From: a bacterium
Lineage (GTDB): Bacteria > BMS3Abin14
Reading direction: 5' to 3'
Length of the DNA: 48,224 nt
NCBI GenBank assembly: GCA_029210545.1
Contig: JARGFV010000004.1
Location: 1,392-49,615 of the forward strand
Shown here: positions 14,990-23,340 of the stretch, piece after piece
How the letters are laid out: each line of letters starts with the position of its first letter
Numbering within the stretch: the first letter of the stretch is position 1
Notes under the pieces: model-generated
What the model was told of the DNA's origin: nothing
The model's database searches: none
Seen by the model: the letters and a program-made list of their open reading frames with translations, nothing else
Position numbers and translations under genes: made by a program

Positions 14990-15646
14990 ATGCTGCTTTC
15001 AGTCAAATACAACTTCCTGTTCGTCCACATCGCCAAGACCGGGGGCACCAGCGTGCGGGCCGCACTGGCGCCGTTGAGGTACCGCGACCCTCTTTTCCTG
15101 CCTCAGTTCATCGCCAGCCGCTTGAGCCACATGACGGGTCACCGCATCGCCAGCAAACTTCCCCGCCACGCGAAGATCATCGCCGCGAAGGAGATGCTGC
15201 CCAGGGAACTTTTCGACAAGTTGTTCAAGTTCGCCTTCGTGCGCAACCCCTGGGACCTGCAGGTCAGTTCGTGGCATCACCTGCAGCGGGAACGTCCACA
15301 TCTTTTGAAGGGAATCCCGGATTTTGACACTTTTATCCGGTGGAAACTGGACACGGATCGGCCCTACCAGTACCACATCGACACCTCCATCGAGCTTCAG
15401 ACCGACTACCTGAAAGACCTGGACGGCCGCATCCTGGTCGACTTTATCGGGAAGTATGAGAACCTCCAGGGAGATTACGAGGAAGCGTGCCGCAGGATCG
15501 GTATCGATCCTCCTCCCCTGCCCCACAAGAGGAAGGCGAAGGACCGTGCTGTATATCGCAGTTACTACAATGACAGCCTTGCAGAGCTCATTTCCGTTCA
15601 TTTCAAAAAAGATATCGAGACTTTCGGATATTTTTTTGGCGCCTGA
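14990..15646 (+). CDS. Sulfotransferase family 2 protein
   Basis: The 218-residue protein has the two PAPS-binding signatures. LFVHIAKTGGTSVRAAL (about residues 9-25) is the 5'-phosphosulfate loop, and FKFAFVRNPWDLQVSSW (about 79-95) is the 3'-phosphate segment. Such enzymes move sulfate from PAPS onto hydroxyls of sugars or lipids in the cytosol. It sits between a GT4 and a fucosyltransferase gene, so a sugar of the surface glycan is the likely acceptor. A second sulfotransferase is at 17536-18315. No PAPS-synthesis genes are in the window. Confidence 0.86.
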   Translation: MLLSVKYNFLFVHIAKTGGTSVRAALAPLRYRDPLFLPQFIASRLSHMTGHRIASKLPRHAKIIAAKEMLPRELFDKLFKFAFVRNPWDLQVSSWHHLQRERPHLLKGIPDFDTFIRWKLDTDRPYQYHIDTSIELQTDYLKDLDGRILVDFIGKYENLQGDYEEACRRIGIDPPPLPHKRKAKDRAVYRSYYNDSLAELISVHFKKDIETFGYFFGA

Positions 15647-15661
15647 AGCAAAGATAACCTG

Positions 15662-16534
15662 ATGGTGATCATACGACTGACTGGGGGGTTGGGTAACCAG
15701 ATGTTTCAGTATGCCGCCGGCAAGCGTCTGAGTCTTGCCAGGGGCGTCGAACTGAAGCTGGATATCAGACGCCTTCGAGGAAATTCCTATAGAAAATACC
15801 ACCTGGATGTTTTCCATGTCTCCGAGAAGTTTGCCACCGAAGAAGAGATACGGAAGCTAATACGCGGAAAAATTTCGACATGGCTGCTCCTGCCATTCCG
15901 GCAGAAGCTCGGTGTAAGTTTCATGCCTCCGGTTTTTTACCCTGAAAGACAATACACTTTTGATCCGCTGGTGTTGGAACTTGAGGATAATGTCTTCCTG
16001 AAAGGACGCTTCCATTCCGAAAAATATTTCGCTGATGTAGCTGATATCATCGTTGAAAAATACAAATTGAAATCGGTTTCAGCCAGGGCGGGATTTCTGC
16101 ATGCTGAGATCGTCGGATGCGATTCTGTGAGTGTCCATGTCCGCCGGGGAGATTATGTTGCCAAACCTCAGAACCTTGCCAGATACGGGACCTGCGGTAA
16201 GGAATATTACGAAGAGTGCATCCGAAGAGCTCTGGAAGTCAGCGACAAGTCAAGGTTTTTTGTTTTCAGTGATGAACCGGACTGGGTACGGGCGAACATG
16301 TCCTTTCCTGAAAATACATTTTTCACGACCAGGGAAGGGTTAAGCTGTGACGCGGAGGAACTGTTTCTCATGAGTTCGTGCCGTCAGCACATCACGGCAA
16401 ACAGCACCTTCAGCTGGTGGGGCGCCTGGCTGGACAGGAGTCCCCAGAAGATAGTGTACACTCCAAAGAGATGGTTCTTGGCCGAAGACCTGGACACACA
16501 AGATCTCATTCCTGAAACGTGGATAAGGGTTTGA
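15662..16534 (+). CDS. Alpha-1,2-fucosyltransferase, GT11 family
   Basis: The 290-residue protein begins VIIRLTGGLGNQMFQYAAGK, the GT11 N-terminal signature. It carries the GDP-fucose motif HVRRGDY near residue 160 and NSTFSWWGAWL near 245. GT11 enzymes transfer fucose from GDP-fucose in alpha-1,2 linkage and are common in O-antigen clusters. The start lies 15 bases after the sulfotransferase stop, so they are probably one operon. Base composition is lower in GC than the flanking genes, consistent with transfer. No GDP-fucose synthesis genes are seen here. Confidence 0.93.
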   Translation: MVIIRLTGGLGNQMFQYAAGKRLSLARGVELKLDIRRLRGNSYRKYHLDVFHVSEKFATEEEIRKLIRGKISTWLLLPFRQKLGVSFMPPVFYPERQYTFDPLVLELEDNVFLKGRFHSEKYFADVADIIVEKYKLKSVSARAGFLHAEIVGCDSVSVHVRRGDYVAKPQNLARYGTCGKEYYEECIRRALEVSDKSRFFVFSDEPDWVRANMSFPENTFFTTREGLSCDAEELFLMSSCRQHITANSTFSWWGAWLDRSPQKIVYTPKRWFLAEDLDTQDLIPETWIRV

Positions 16535-16577
16535 ACCGGGAAATGGACTCCGCATCCTGAAGCTGAAAAACACCGAC

Positions 16578-17486
16578 ATGCCATATTTCACGCTGTTCAT
16601 TCCCGCATATAACCGGGCGGTGTCGCTGAGCGAGACCCTCCAGAGTGTGGAGGACTCCTCGTGCAAGGATCTGGAAGCCCTCGTTGTCGATGATGGATCC
16701 ACGGACGATACCCGGGGGACTGTCGAACTTTGGGGCGGAAAGGGCTCCTTCAAGATCGTTTATCTTTACCAGGAAAACATGGGCAAGACAGGGGCCCACA
16801 ACACCGCCCTTGAACACGCCCGGGGTTTGCTGTTCATGACCCTGGACGCAGGAGACATCCTTCTGCCGGACGGGTTGGCCCGGCTAAGGGAACAGTGGGA
16901 GGCGATCCCGGCCAGTGACAGAAAGACCATCGCCGGTATCGGGGCTCTATGTATCCGTGAGAACGGGGACATCGCCGGCCGGCCCTACCCTGATGAGGGT
17001 AAGGTTGCCAACTACCTGGAGATGCTCGAATACACGGGCGAAAAAAGGCAGGCGATCCTGACCTCCGTCATGAAGAGATACCCCTACCCGAGGATTCCGG
17101 GAGAGAAACACATTCGACCCGATATCATTCTCAAGCGGATGGCCCATGAGTACAGGCTTCGCTTTGTGAATATCCCCGTTCAGGTCAACGTAAGGGAGAA
17201 GGGCGGTATCACCGCCAATATCCGAAGGTACCGGATGAGCAACCCTGGCGGTTTTCGCCTTTATTTTCTTGAAGAGATCACCCTTCATAGGGAATACTAC
17301 GGCCGGGCCAAGCGTTTCAGTGACCAATGGAGGTACATCAGGTTCTCCCTGCACGCCGGGATCGGTCTGATACGCCAGGCCAGAGAAGTACAAAACCTTC
17401 CCTTGTGGTTGTCGGCACTACCACAGGGAGTCTTTAAGTTTCTGTTGGACCATCTTCGGCGGCAGTTTGACAGGACGAAAAACTGA
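16578..17486 (+). CDS. Glycosyltransferase family 2 (GT-A)
   Basis: The 302-residue protein starts FTLFIPAYNRAVSLSETLQSV and has VVDDGSTDDT (about residues 36-45), the nucleotide-binding part of GT2. The usual DxD/DDD metal site appears as LDAGDILLPDG. A mixed helical C-terminal region follows. GT2 enzymes invert and transfer a single sugar from a nucleotide donor. The donor and acceptor are unknown. It is flanked by fucosyl- and sulfotransferase genes on the same strand. Confidence 0.85.
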   Translation: MPYFTLFIPAYNRAVSLSETLQSVEDSSCKDLEALVVDDGSTDDTRGTVELWGGKGSFKIVYLYQENMGKTGAHNTALEHARGLLFMTLDAGDILLPDGLARLREQWEAIPASDRKTIAGIGALCIRENGDIAGRPYPDEGKVANYLEMLEYTGEKRQAILTSVMKRYPYPRIPGEKHIRPDIILKRMAHEYRLRFVNIPVQVNVREKGGITANIRRYRMSNPGGFRLYFLEEITLHREYYGRAKRFSDQWRYIRFSLHAGIGLIRQAREVQNLPLWLSALPQGVFKFLLDHLRRQFDRTKN

Positions 17487-17535
17487 GACCGGAGCCACCG
17501 ACCACAGTGGCACCGGGATGACAAGGGTTCCCTGA

Positions 17536-18315
17536 ATGAGCATAATCCAGAGCATGGCCCATAGTCGCAGCGGCCTGGGAACCATATTTATTCACATACC
17601 AAAAACAGGGGGCACTTCGGTATCCAACGCGTTGAGGCAATACTACCGTTTATCCCAATTTCATATCAAATCCAGGGCCTCGGCACTGGCGGCGATCCCC
17701 GACATCGAGTCGAGGTCCGGTGAACCAGGGCTTTACGAGGACGTACAGAAACTGAGGATAAACCTTATCCTCTACTGGGCCTTTGCCGGAAAAAAGTTCC
17801 TAACCGGACACGTCTGGAACGACAGGCGTCTCGTGGAGTTGAAGAAACTTGACTATGTCCTTATAACCTGTCTCCGCAACCCTCTGGATCGCTGGTTCTC
17901 AGCCTACTTTTACGATCGTCACAAAACCGGTTCCCACGCCCGGATCGAAGAGGACATCGATGATTTCCTCCAGTCAGAACGGGCGCAAAGCATGGGAACC
18001 ACCTATGTCCGTTACGTTGGAGGCCTGCGGGAAGCTGGTGATTACTCCTCACCAGCGGCCCTGGCAGATGCCATCGAGATGCTCGGGTTCATAGACATCG
18101 TCGGTTTCCTGGAAGATCTTGACCTGCTGCGTTCCCAGGTCATGGCGCGCCTCGGCGTCAGGTTGCGATTCCCGCATCGAAGGCGCTCCCCGGTAGACGT
18201 GACCTATCAGAACAGGATCAAGGGATCAGAACTTATCCGCAAGACCGTGGAGTCCATCTGCGCGCCGGATCTGGAGCTATACGAACACGCCCGTACTTCA
18301 GCTAAGGGCCGATAG
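17536..18315 (+). CDS. Sulfotransferase family protein
   Basis: The 259-residue protein has TIFIHIPKTGGTSVSNALRQ (about residues 16-35), the PAPS 5'-phosphosulfate loop, and YVLITCLRNPLDRWFSAYFY (about 110-129), the 3'-phosphate segment. It is only distantly similar to the sulfotransferase at 14990, so the two probably sulfate different positions. Its context, among glycosyltransferases, points to a sulfated surface glycan. Confidence 0.84.
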   Translation: MSIIQSMAHSRSGLGTIFIHIPKTGGTSVSNALRQYYRLSQFHIKSRASALAAIPDIESRSGEPGLYEDVQKLRINLILYWAFAGKKFLTGHVWNDRRLVELKKLDYVLITCLRNPLDRWFSAYFYDRHKTGSHARIEEDIDDFLQSERAQSMGTTYVRYVGGLREAGDYSSPAALADAIEMLGFIDIVGFLEDLDLLRSQVMARLGVRLRFPHRRRSPVDVTYQNRIKGSELIRKTVESICAPDLELYEHARTSAKGR

Positions 18316-18365
18316 CACGGGTAACCTGATGGAAGATCATCCTGTGATGGTTGAGGGTGGAAAAA

Positions 18366-19238
18366 ATGACACCAGCCAAGAGAAGCAAAGGTTTTTTCAG
18401 ACCCCTTTCCAGCGATTATTATAAATCGTTCAGGAAGTACATCATTCCTGTCTCCATTGTCCTGGGGGTTGCGGGAGGTCTCCTGTGGTACATCGTTGGT
18501 TCCCTGAGCTGGGTGATCCTCATCCCCGTCACCGTTGCCGCATTTCTTTTTCTTCTTTTGGAAGTGATCCGTCAGGTCAGCCTCATTACTCACAACCTTT
18601 ACCAGTCAGGCATTTACCAGATGCAGTCTATCCAGGCGATATACACGATGCTCGACCCGAAGCTACCGCTCCCCTCCATGGCCAGGTGGGCAGGAAACCC
18701 CGATTTCTGTCAACTCCTGATGAAACAGATCCTGATCGCCCATCCCCGGATCGTCTTCGAACTCGGCAGTGGGGTCTCAACCGTGGTCGCCGGTCTGACA
18801 CTAAAAAAAACAGGAGGCAGGATTCTTTCCCTCGAACACGACCTGAAATTCAGGACCGAGACCCAGGTGGAGTTGGCCAACCACGGGATTTTGGAACTGG
18901 CCAGTATTTATCACAGCCCGCTGAAGGAGGTTGCCACCGACTCCGGTTCCTTTCGATGGTACGACCTGTCGGTCCTGGATGAGATCCCCCCTATCGACCT
19001 TCTCGTCATAGACGGCCCCCCCACCACTATTCAGCCCCTTTCCCGATACCCCGCGCTCCCGCTGCTTTACGACAGGTTGTCTCCGGAAGCCGTCATTTTC
19101 CTCGACGACGGGAAACGGGGAGATGAAAAACGGATCGTGACCATGTGGCTGGAAATGTTCGACGATCTGGAGGCCAAATATGTCGAAACCGAGAAGGGGG
19201 CCTATCTGATCACCCGACAGGGGGACCGACCTACCTGA
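18366..19238 (+). CDS. Membrane-anchored SAM-dependent methyltransferase-like protein
   Basis: The ATG at 18366 follows GAGGGTGG and gives 290 residues. Two membrane helices lie near the N-terminus (about 20-70, IIPVSIVLGVAGGLLWYIV and VILIPVTVAAFLFLLL). The rest is a class I methyltransferase fold: VFELGSGVSTVVAGL is the SAM-binding motif I, SLEHD follows as the acidic loop, and DLLVIDGPP is motif post-II. It resembles glycan-cluster methyltransferases. A target on the same surface glycan, such as O-methylation of a sugar, is plausible but unproven. Confidence 0.72.
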   Translation: MTPAKRSKGFFRPLSSDYYKSFRKYIIPVSIVLGVAGGLLWYIVGSLSWVILIPVTVAAFLFLLLEVIRQVSLITHNLYQSGIYQMQSIQAIYTMLDPKLPLPSMARWAGNPDFCQLLMKQILIAHPRIVFELGSGVSTVVAGLTLKKTGGRILSLEHDLKFRTETQVELANHGILELASIYHSPLKEVATDSGSFRWYDLSVLDEIPPIDLLVIDGPPTTIQPLSRYPALPLLYDRLSPEAVIFLDDGKRGDEKRIVTMWLEMFDDLEAKYVETEKGAYLITRQGDRPT

Positions 19239-19338
19239 TCTTCAGGCCGTTAAACCCGGTCAGATTCGGCCAGAAAATCATGGGGATCCAGGCTGCCTGC
19301 GGGCCATGATGATCCCAGGGAAGGCCTGGACAACTACC

Positions 19339-20124
19339 ATGAAAAAGTCCCTGCTATTCACCGGTTGCGCCCTGCTTCTCCTTCTTTCAACAGTTCTTTT
19401 CGTGGAACTGTCCTTTTCAAGGATCGAAGTTGCCCCTTTTTACGACAGCTGTTTGAAAGTCTGGGGTCACAAGGGGTACACCAGCTCCCACGAAAAGAAC
19501 TCGCTGGAGAGTTTTCAGCACGCCTTTGAAATCGGGGCTGCGGGGGTCGAGTTCGACATCCGCTACGATACCGCCCTGGACGACTCGTTCATCGTATCCC
19601 ATAACTTTCCATACGCTCTGAAAAGCGGGAAACTGCTCACCCTGGAAGAAGTTCTCGGAAAGCTGGGGGACAAAGGCTATTTCTGGCTGGATATCAAGAA
19701 CTTGAGGGAATTGAGCGGAAACGATACGGTAAAGGCTGCCGACAGGATGCTGGACCTCCTTGAAAAGTACAGACTCAGTGACAGGATCATTGTCGAGTCG
19801 AAGATCGCCAGAAAACTGGCGATCTTCGCGGACCGGAAGATCTTCACAAGCTTATGGATCACTCCGGGGAGGAACGACGGCTGGCTCGACAGCCGGTTGA
19901 AAATGCTCCTTTACAAAATCCGGTTCCTGAGGGGAGGTTTTTCGGCCTTCTCCATGAATTACGTGAATTTTTCTCCCTATGTTCAGAACTCCCTCGGCCA
20001 CGTTCCGGTCCACCTCTTCACCATCAACGACCTCGATGAGATCAGGGAATACATGCCCATAACAAACGTGAAGATCATCCTCTCCGACGAGAATTTCTTT
20101 TCACTGGACAGCTGCGATGAGTGA
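19339..20124 (+). CDS. Glycerophosphodiester phosphodiesterase-like protein
   Basis: From the ATG at 19339 the protein has 261 residues, with an N-terminal signal or membrane anchor (KKSLLFTGCALLLLLSTVLF). A GDPD-type TIM barrel follows. It keeps VWGHKGYTSSHEKNSLESF (catalytic His and the NT-like loop) and GVEFDIRYDTALDDSFIVSHN (Glu/Asp metal ligands and second His). Such enzymes release glycerol-3-phosphate from glycerophosphodiesters. It acts in the periplasm if the signal is real. An ATG at 19306 is an alternative start. The stop overlaps the next gene by eight bases, so it is coupled to a phosphoglycerol-transferase-like gene. Confidence 0.82.
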   Translation: MKKSLLFTGCALLLLLSTVLFVELSFSRIEVAPFYDSCLKVWGHKGYTSSHEKNSLESFQHAFEIGAAGVEFDIRYDTALDDSFIVSHNFPYALKSGKLLTLEEVLGKLGDKGYFWLDIKNLRELSGNDTVKAADRMLDLLEKYRLSDRIIVESKIARKLAIFADRKIFTSLWITPGRNDGWLDSRLKMLLYKIRFLRGGFSAFSMNYVNFSPYVQNSLGHVPVHLFTINDLDEIREYMPITNVKIILSDENFFSLDSCDE

Positions 20125-22195
20125 GCCGTCACGACTTCAAGACCCCCGAAAACAGGGGCCCTGGAGGAAAGCGGGGAAGCTGGCCGCCGGCGCGCTGTTC
20201 GACCCGCCGATCCAGACCCGGCTCTTTTTCCGCGGGATCTTTCTCCTCCTTTTCGTCATGACATTCCTGCGACTTATCTTCCTGCTGGTGAACCGGGAAG
20301 CCTTTTCAGGGATCGGCGCAGCAAAACTCTCCCTGTCCTTTCTCAACGGTCTCCGCTTCGACCTTCACATGCTCCTCATCCTTTTCGGCCTTTTCTTTCT
20401 GTTCCTGCACATACCAGGCATGTGGAAATACCGGTTTCCATGGGTAAAGCACATCCTCTGGATCCCCCTCGCGCTCTTCCTGCCGGCAGTGGGCCTGATT
20501 CTCTTTGACGTCCACTACTACGCCGACGCCGGAAGGCACCTGTCCTACGAGATCTTCACGGTCCACAGCGACCGTTACGACATCGTTTCCACCGCCGGAA
20601 TGGCCTCGAAATACGGCTGGACGATCCTGTTTTTAGCAGCCTTGTCCGCACTTCTGGTCTTTGGCTGGAAAAAGGTCCTCGGAAGGGGACCTGGCGGCAA
20701 AGCCTCTGCCGACAATTCACCGGCCCGGGAAACGGTGTGGATGGCCCTGTTCCTGGTATTCCTGCTGCTTGGCCTGCGCGGCACCATTAAAGGCAGGCCC
20801 CTCAGGATGAGCAACGCCTTCACGCAGGGCAGGACAGAACTGGGCCACCTTGCCCTCAACCCCCTTTTCACCGTCTGGCAGAGCGTTCTCGAAGGAGGAA
20901 GTGAGGTCCCGGTTTTCCTCCCCGGGGATAAGGCTGTGGAAAACGTGAGGCGGTTACTGGGAACGTCACGGACAGTCTGGTACGGCGATGAAACACCCCT
21001 TTTCAGGAAAACGGCCGTTGCGGACGGACCCGCCCGGGAGCGGTACAACGTCGTTTTCCTGACCATGGAAAGCTGGTCGCCCCGCTACTTGGGCGCCTAC
21101 GGAAACGATCAGGGCACCACCCCTGAATTTGACAGGCTGGCAGCCGACGGGCTTCTTTTCGAGAACTTTTACGCGGTGGGCAACCGGACCATCGAAGGGT
21201 TGGGAGCGATCAACCTCGGGATCCCGGGATTCAACCGTTCCGGGGGGCCCACGGCGGGATCGTTCCTTTCGGGCTCCCTGGAGCAGAACAGCTACAGGGG
21301 CATCGGGCACATCCTGGCTGAGGCCGGTTATACGAGTGTCTACATGCACGGCGAGAGCAGCAGCAACTTCAGGCACGCAAGTCTTCCGACCCTCGCGGGT
21401 TTCGACAAGCATCTCGGCAGGAGCGAACTGGGACTCACTCCCGAAGATACCAGCGGTCCGTGGGGCGGCTGGGACCATGTTCTCCTGGACAGGCTTTACG
21501 ATATTGCCCGAAGTGAGCCGGAACCGTTTTTCACCTTGTGGATATCCCTCACCAACCACTCCCCCTTCACCCTTCCGGACGACACTTTCAAAAAGGCGCC
21601 GCCAGGGGACGCCGAAGGCGATTTCAGGGACTCGATCCGCTACACCGACCATTACCTGGGACGCTTCATCGAGCGCATGCGCGGGGAGGACAGGTTCGGC
21701 AGGACAATATTCCTCATAACGGCGGACTACTCGGCCAGGAACACCGCCACCATGGAGGACAGGTACCACATCCCCCTTCTTCTGTACGCTCCCGGCATTA
21801 TCGAACCCGGCCGGGATGAAAGGGTCGCCAGCCAGCTGGACATTATCCCCACCCTGGTGGACCTCCTTGGCCTTGGGGGGTATCATCACGCCATGGGCAT
21901 ATCTCTCCTGGACCATGAGAAGGACAGGTTCGCCTTCCTGAACTTTGCCCAGGGATACGGCTGGATCACGGGCCGTGAGATCCTGGAGGTCGATCCCGAC
22001 GGCAGGCCCCTTGGCATCAGGAACATGGATACCGGCGAGAGAGTGACAACCGACCTCCTTTCCAGGACTCAAGATCTGCTCTCCTTTGTGCAGGTGGGGA
22101 GATCGCTTCTCATCGAGAACCGGCTCGCTCCCGCCCCCTGGAAGATCACTGGAAGCATCGATCCTACCCCTCTCGACATGGGGAAAACCCGATGA
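20117..22195 (+). CDS. LtaS/OpgB-like phosphoglycerol transferase (sulfatase superfamily)
   Basis: The 692-residue protein has about five N-terminal membrane helices (residues 30-220) and a periplasmic alkaline-phosphatase/sulfatase domain (about 310-590). NVVFLTMESWSP is the metal-site start. NRTIEGLGAIN holds the Thr expected as nucleophile. The metal ligands at the far end appear in FLITADYSARN. LtaS and OpgB/MdoB relatives move glycerol phosphate from phosphatidylglycerol to a lipid or periplasmic glycan. It overlaps the GDPD gene (ATGAGTGA) and the following GT4 gene (ATGA). The simplest reading is glycerophosphate decoration of the surface glycan, with GDPD as editing enzyme. A phosphoethanolamine transfer role is less likely. 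Confidence 0.83.
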   Translation: MSEPSRLQDPRKQGPWRKAGKLAAGALFDPPIQTRLFFRGIFLLLFVMTFLRLIFLLVNREAFSGIGAAKLSLSFLNGLRFDLHMLLILFGLFFLFLHIPGMWKYRFPWVKHILWIPLALFLPAVGLILFDVHYYADAGRHLSYEIFTVHSDRYDIVSTAGMASKYGWTILFLAALSALLVFGWKKVLGRGPGGKASADNSPARETVWMALFLVFLLLGLRGTIKGRPLRMSNAFTQGRTELGHLALNPLFTVWQSVLEGGSEVPVFLPGDKAVENVRRLLGTSRTVWYGDETPLFRKTAVADGPARERYNVVFLTMESWSPRYLGAYGNDQGTTPEFDRLAADGLLFENFYAVGNRTIEGLGAINLGIPGFNRSGGPTAGSFLSGSLEQNSYRGIGHILAEAGYTSVYMHGESSSNFRHASLPTLAGFDKHLGRSELGLTPEDTSGPWGGWDHVLLDRLYDIARSEPEPFFTLWISLTNHSPFTLPDDTFKKAPPGDAEGDFRDSIRYTDHYLGRFIERMRGEDRFGRTIFLITADYSARNTATMEDRYHIPLLLYAPGIIEPGRDERVASQLDIIPTLVDLLGLGGYHHAMGISLLDHEKDRFAFLNFAQGYGWITGREILEVDPDGRPLGIRNMDTGERVTTDLLSRTQDLLSFVQVGRSLLIENRLAPAPWKITGSIDPTPLDMGKTR

Positions 22196-23340
22196 TTTCT
22201 CACTCCAGGAAGCACATCGCCATTTTTGTCTCGTACTCGGGACAGGGCGGCGTCGAGCATGTCATGAACCTTTTGTCCCGCGAATTTGTCGCAAAAGGTG
22301 TCCGGGTCGACCTGGTGCTTTCACGGGCCGCCGGCGCACACCTTGGATCGATACCCCGGGGGGTGAACATCGTCGACCTGAGAACCCGCCACACCTATTC
22401 AGCGATTTTTCGCCTCGCAAAGTACCTCAGGACAACCCCCCCCGATGCCCTCCTGGCTGTAAAACACCGGGGTATCCTCACGGCCGTCCTCGCCCGTTTC
22501 ATCTCGGAGTACAAAGGCATGTTGGCCGGCAATATCCATACCAACGTTTCTGCCAGCCTGAAGCACAGCAGCTGGCTGAAAAGAACAGGCTACATTTCGG
22601 GAATGCGCCTGTTCTACAAATGGACAGACCTGGTCATCGGGGTTTCCCAGGGCGTGGCTGACGACATCATGAAGATCACCGGGCTTCCTCCACAAAAGGT
22701 CATCACCATCCACAACCCTGTCGTAACGGAAGAACTGTTTTCAAAGGCCGCCCTTCCGGCGGACCACCCATGGTTCAAGGAGACCGGGGTGCCCGTTATC
22801 CTCGGGATGGGAAGGCTGACAAAACAGAAGGATTTCCATACCCTGATCCAGGCTTTCGCCATGGTCAGGAAAGGTCGCCAAGGTCGACTCATGATCCTGG
22901 GAGATGGTGGTGACCTTGAAAGTTTGAAGGAGTTGGCAGAGAAGCTGGGAGTCGCCGGGGATGTTGAGTTCCCTGGATTTCAGAAAAACCCGTTCCCCTA
23001 TCTCGCCGGGTCATCCCTTTTCGTCCTTTCATCCAGGTGGGAAGGGTTCGGCATGGTCCTGGTGGAGGCCCTCGCCCTGGGCGTGCCGGTCGTGTCCACC
23101 GACTGTCCCAGCGGACCGAGAGAGATCCTCGAGAACGGGCGGTATGGGTTCCTCGTTCCTGTGGAAGATCCAATGGCCCTTTCAAGGGCCATTGGAAATA
23201 CCCTCGACAATCCCATTCCATCCGATGTTCTTGAAACGGCAGCCTCCAGGTACACAACGGAACGGATAAGTGAGGACTATTTACTTACCCTTTCGGAGGG
23301 ACCTTCCCGCAGCGGGTATTCCCCGGGGTCCGCAGACTGA
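22192..23340 (+). CDS. Glycosyltransferase family 4
   Basis: The 382-residue protein has a GT-B fold with the N-terminal loop SYSGQGGVEHVMNLLSREF and C-terminal motifs VILGMGRLTKQKDFHTLIQA and SRWEGFGMVLVEALALGVPVVSTDCPSGPREIL, an intact EX7E motif. It is coupled to the phosphoglycerol-transferase gene by ATGA. Its last 64 bases overlap the 3' end of waaA on the other strand, so the glycan cluster and the LPS block converge here with no spacer. Confidence 0.88.
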   Translation: MISHSRKHIAIFVSYSGQGGVEHVMNLLSREFVAKGVRVDLVLSRAAGAHLGSIPRGVNIVDLRTRHTYSAIFRLAKYLRTTPPDALLAVKHRGILTAVLARFISEYKGMLAGNIHTNVSASLKHSSWLKRTGYISGMRLFYKWTDLVIGVSQGVADDIMKITGLPPQKVITIHNPVVTEELFSKAALPADHPWFKETGVPVILGMGRLTKQKDFHTLIQAFAMVRKGRQGRLMILGDGGDLESLKELAEKLGVAGDVEFPGFQKNPFPYLAGSSLFVLSSRWEGFGMVLVEALALGVPVVSTDCPSGPREILENGRYGFLVPVEDPMALSRAIGNTLDNPIPSDVLETAASRYTTERISEDYLLTLSEGPSRSGYSPGSAD

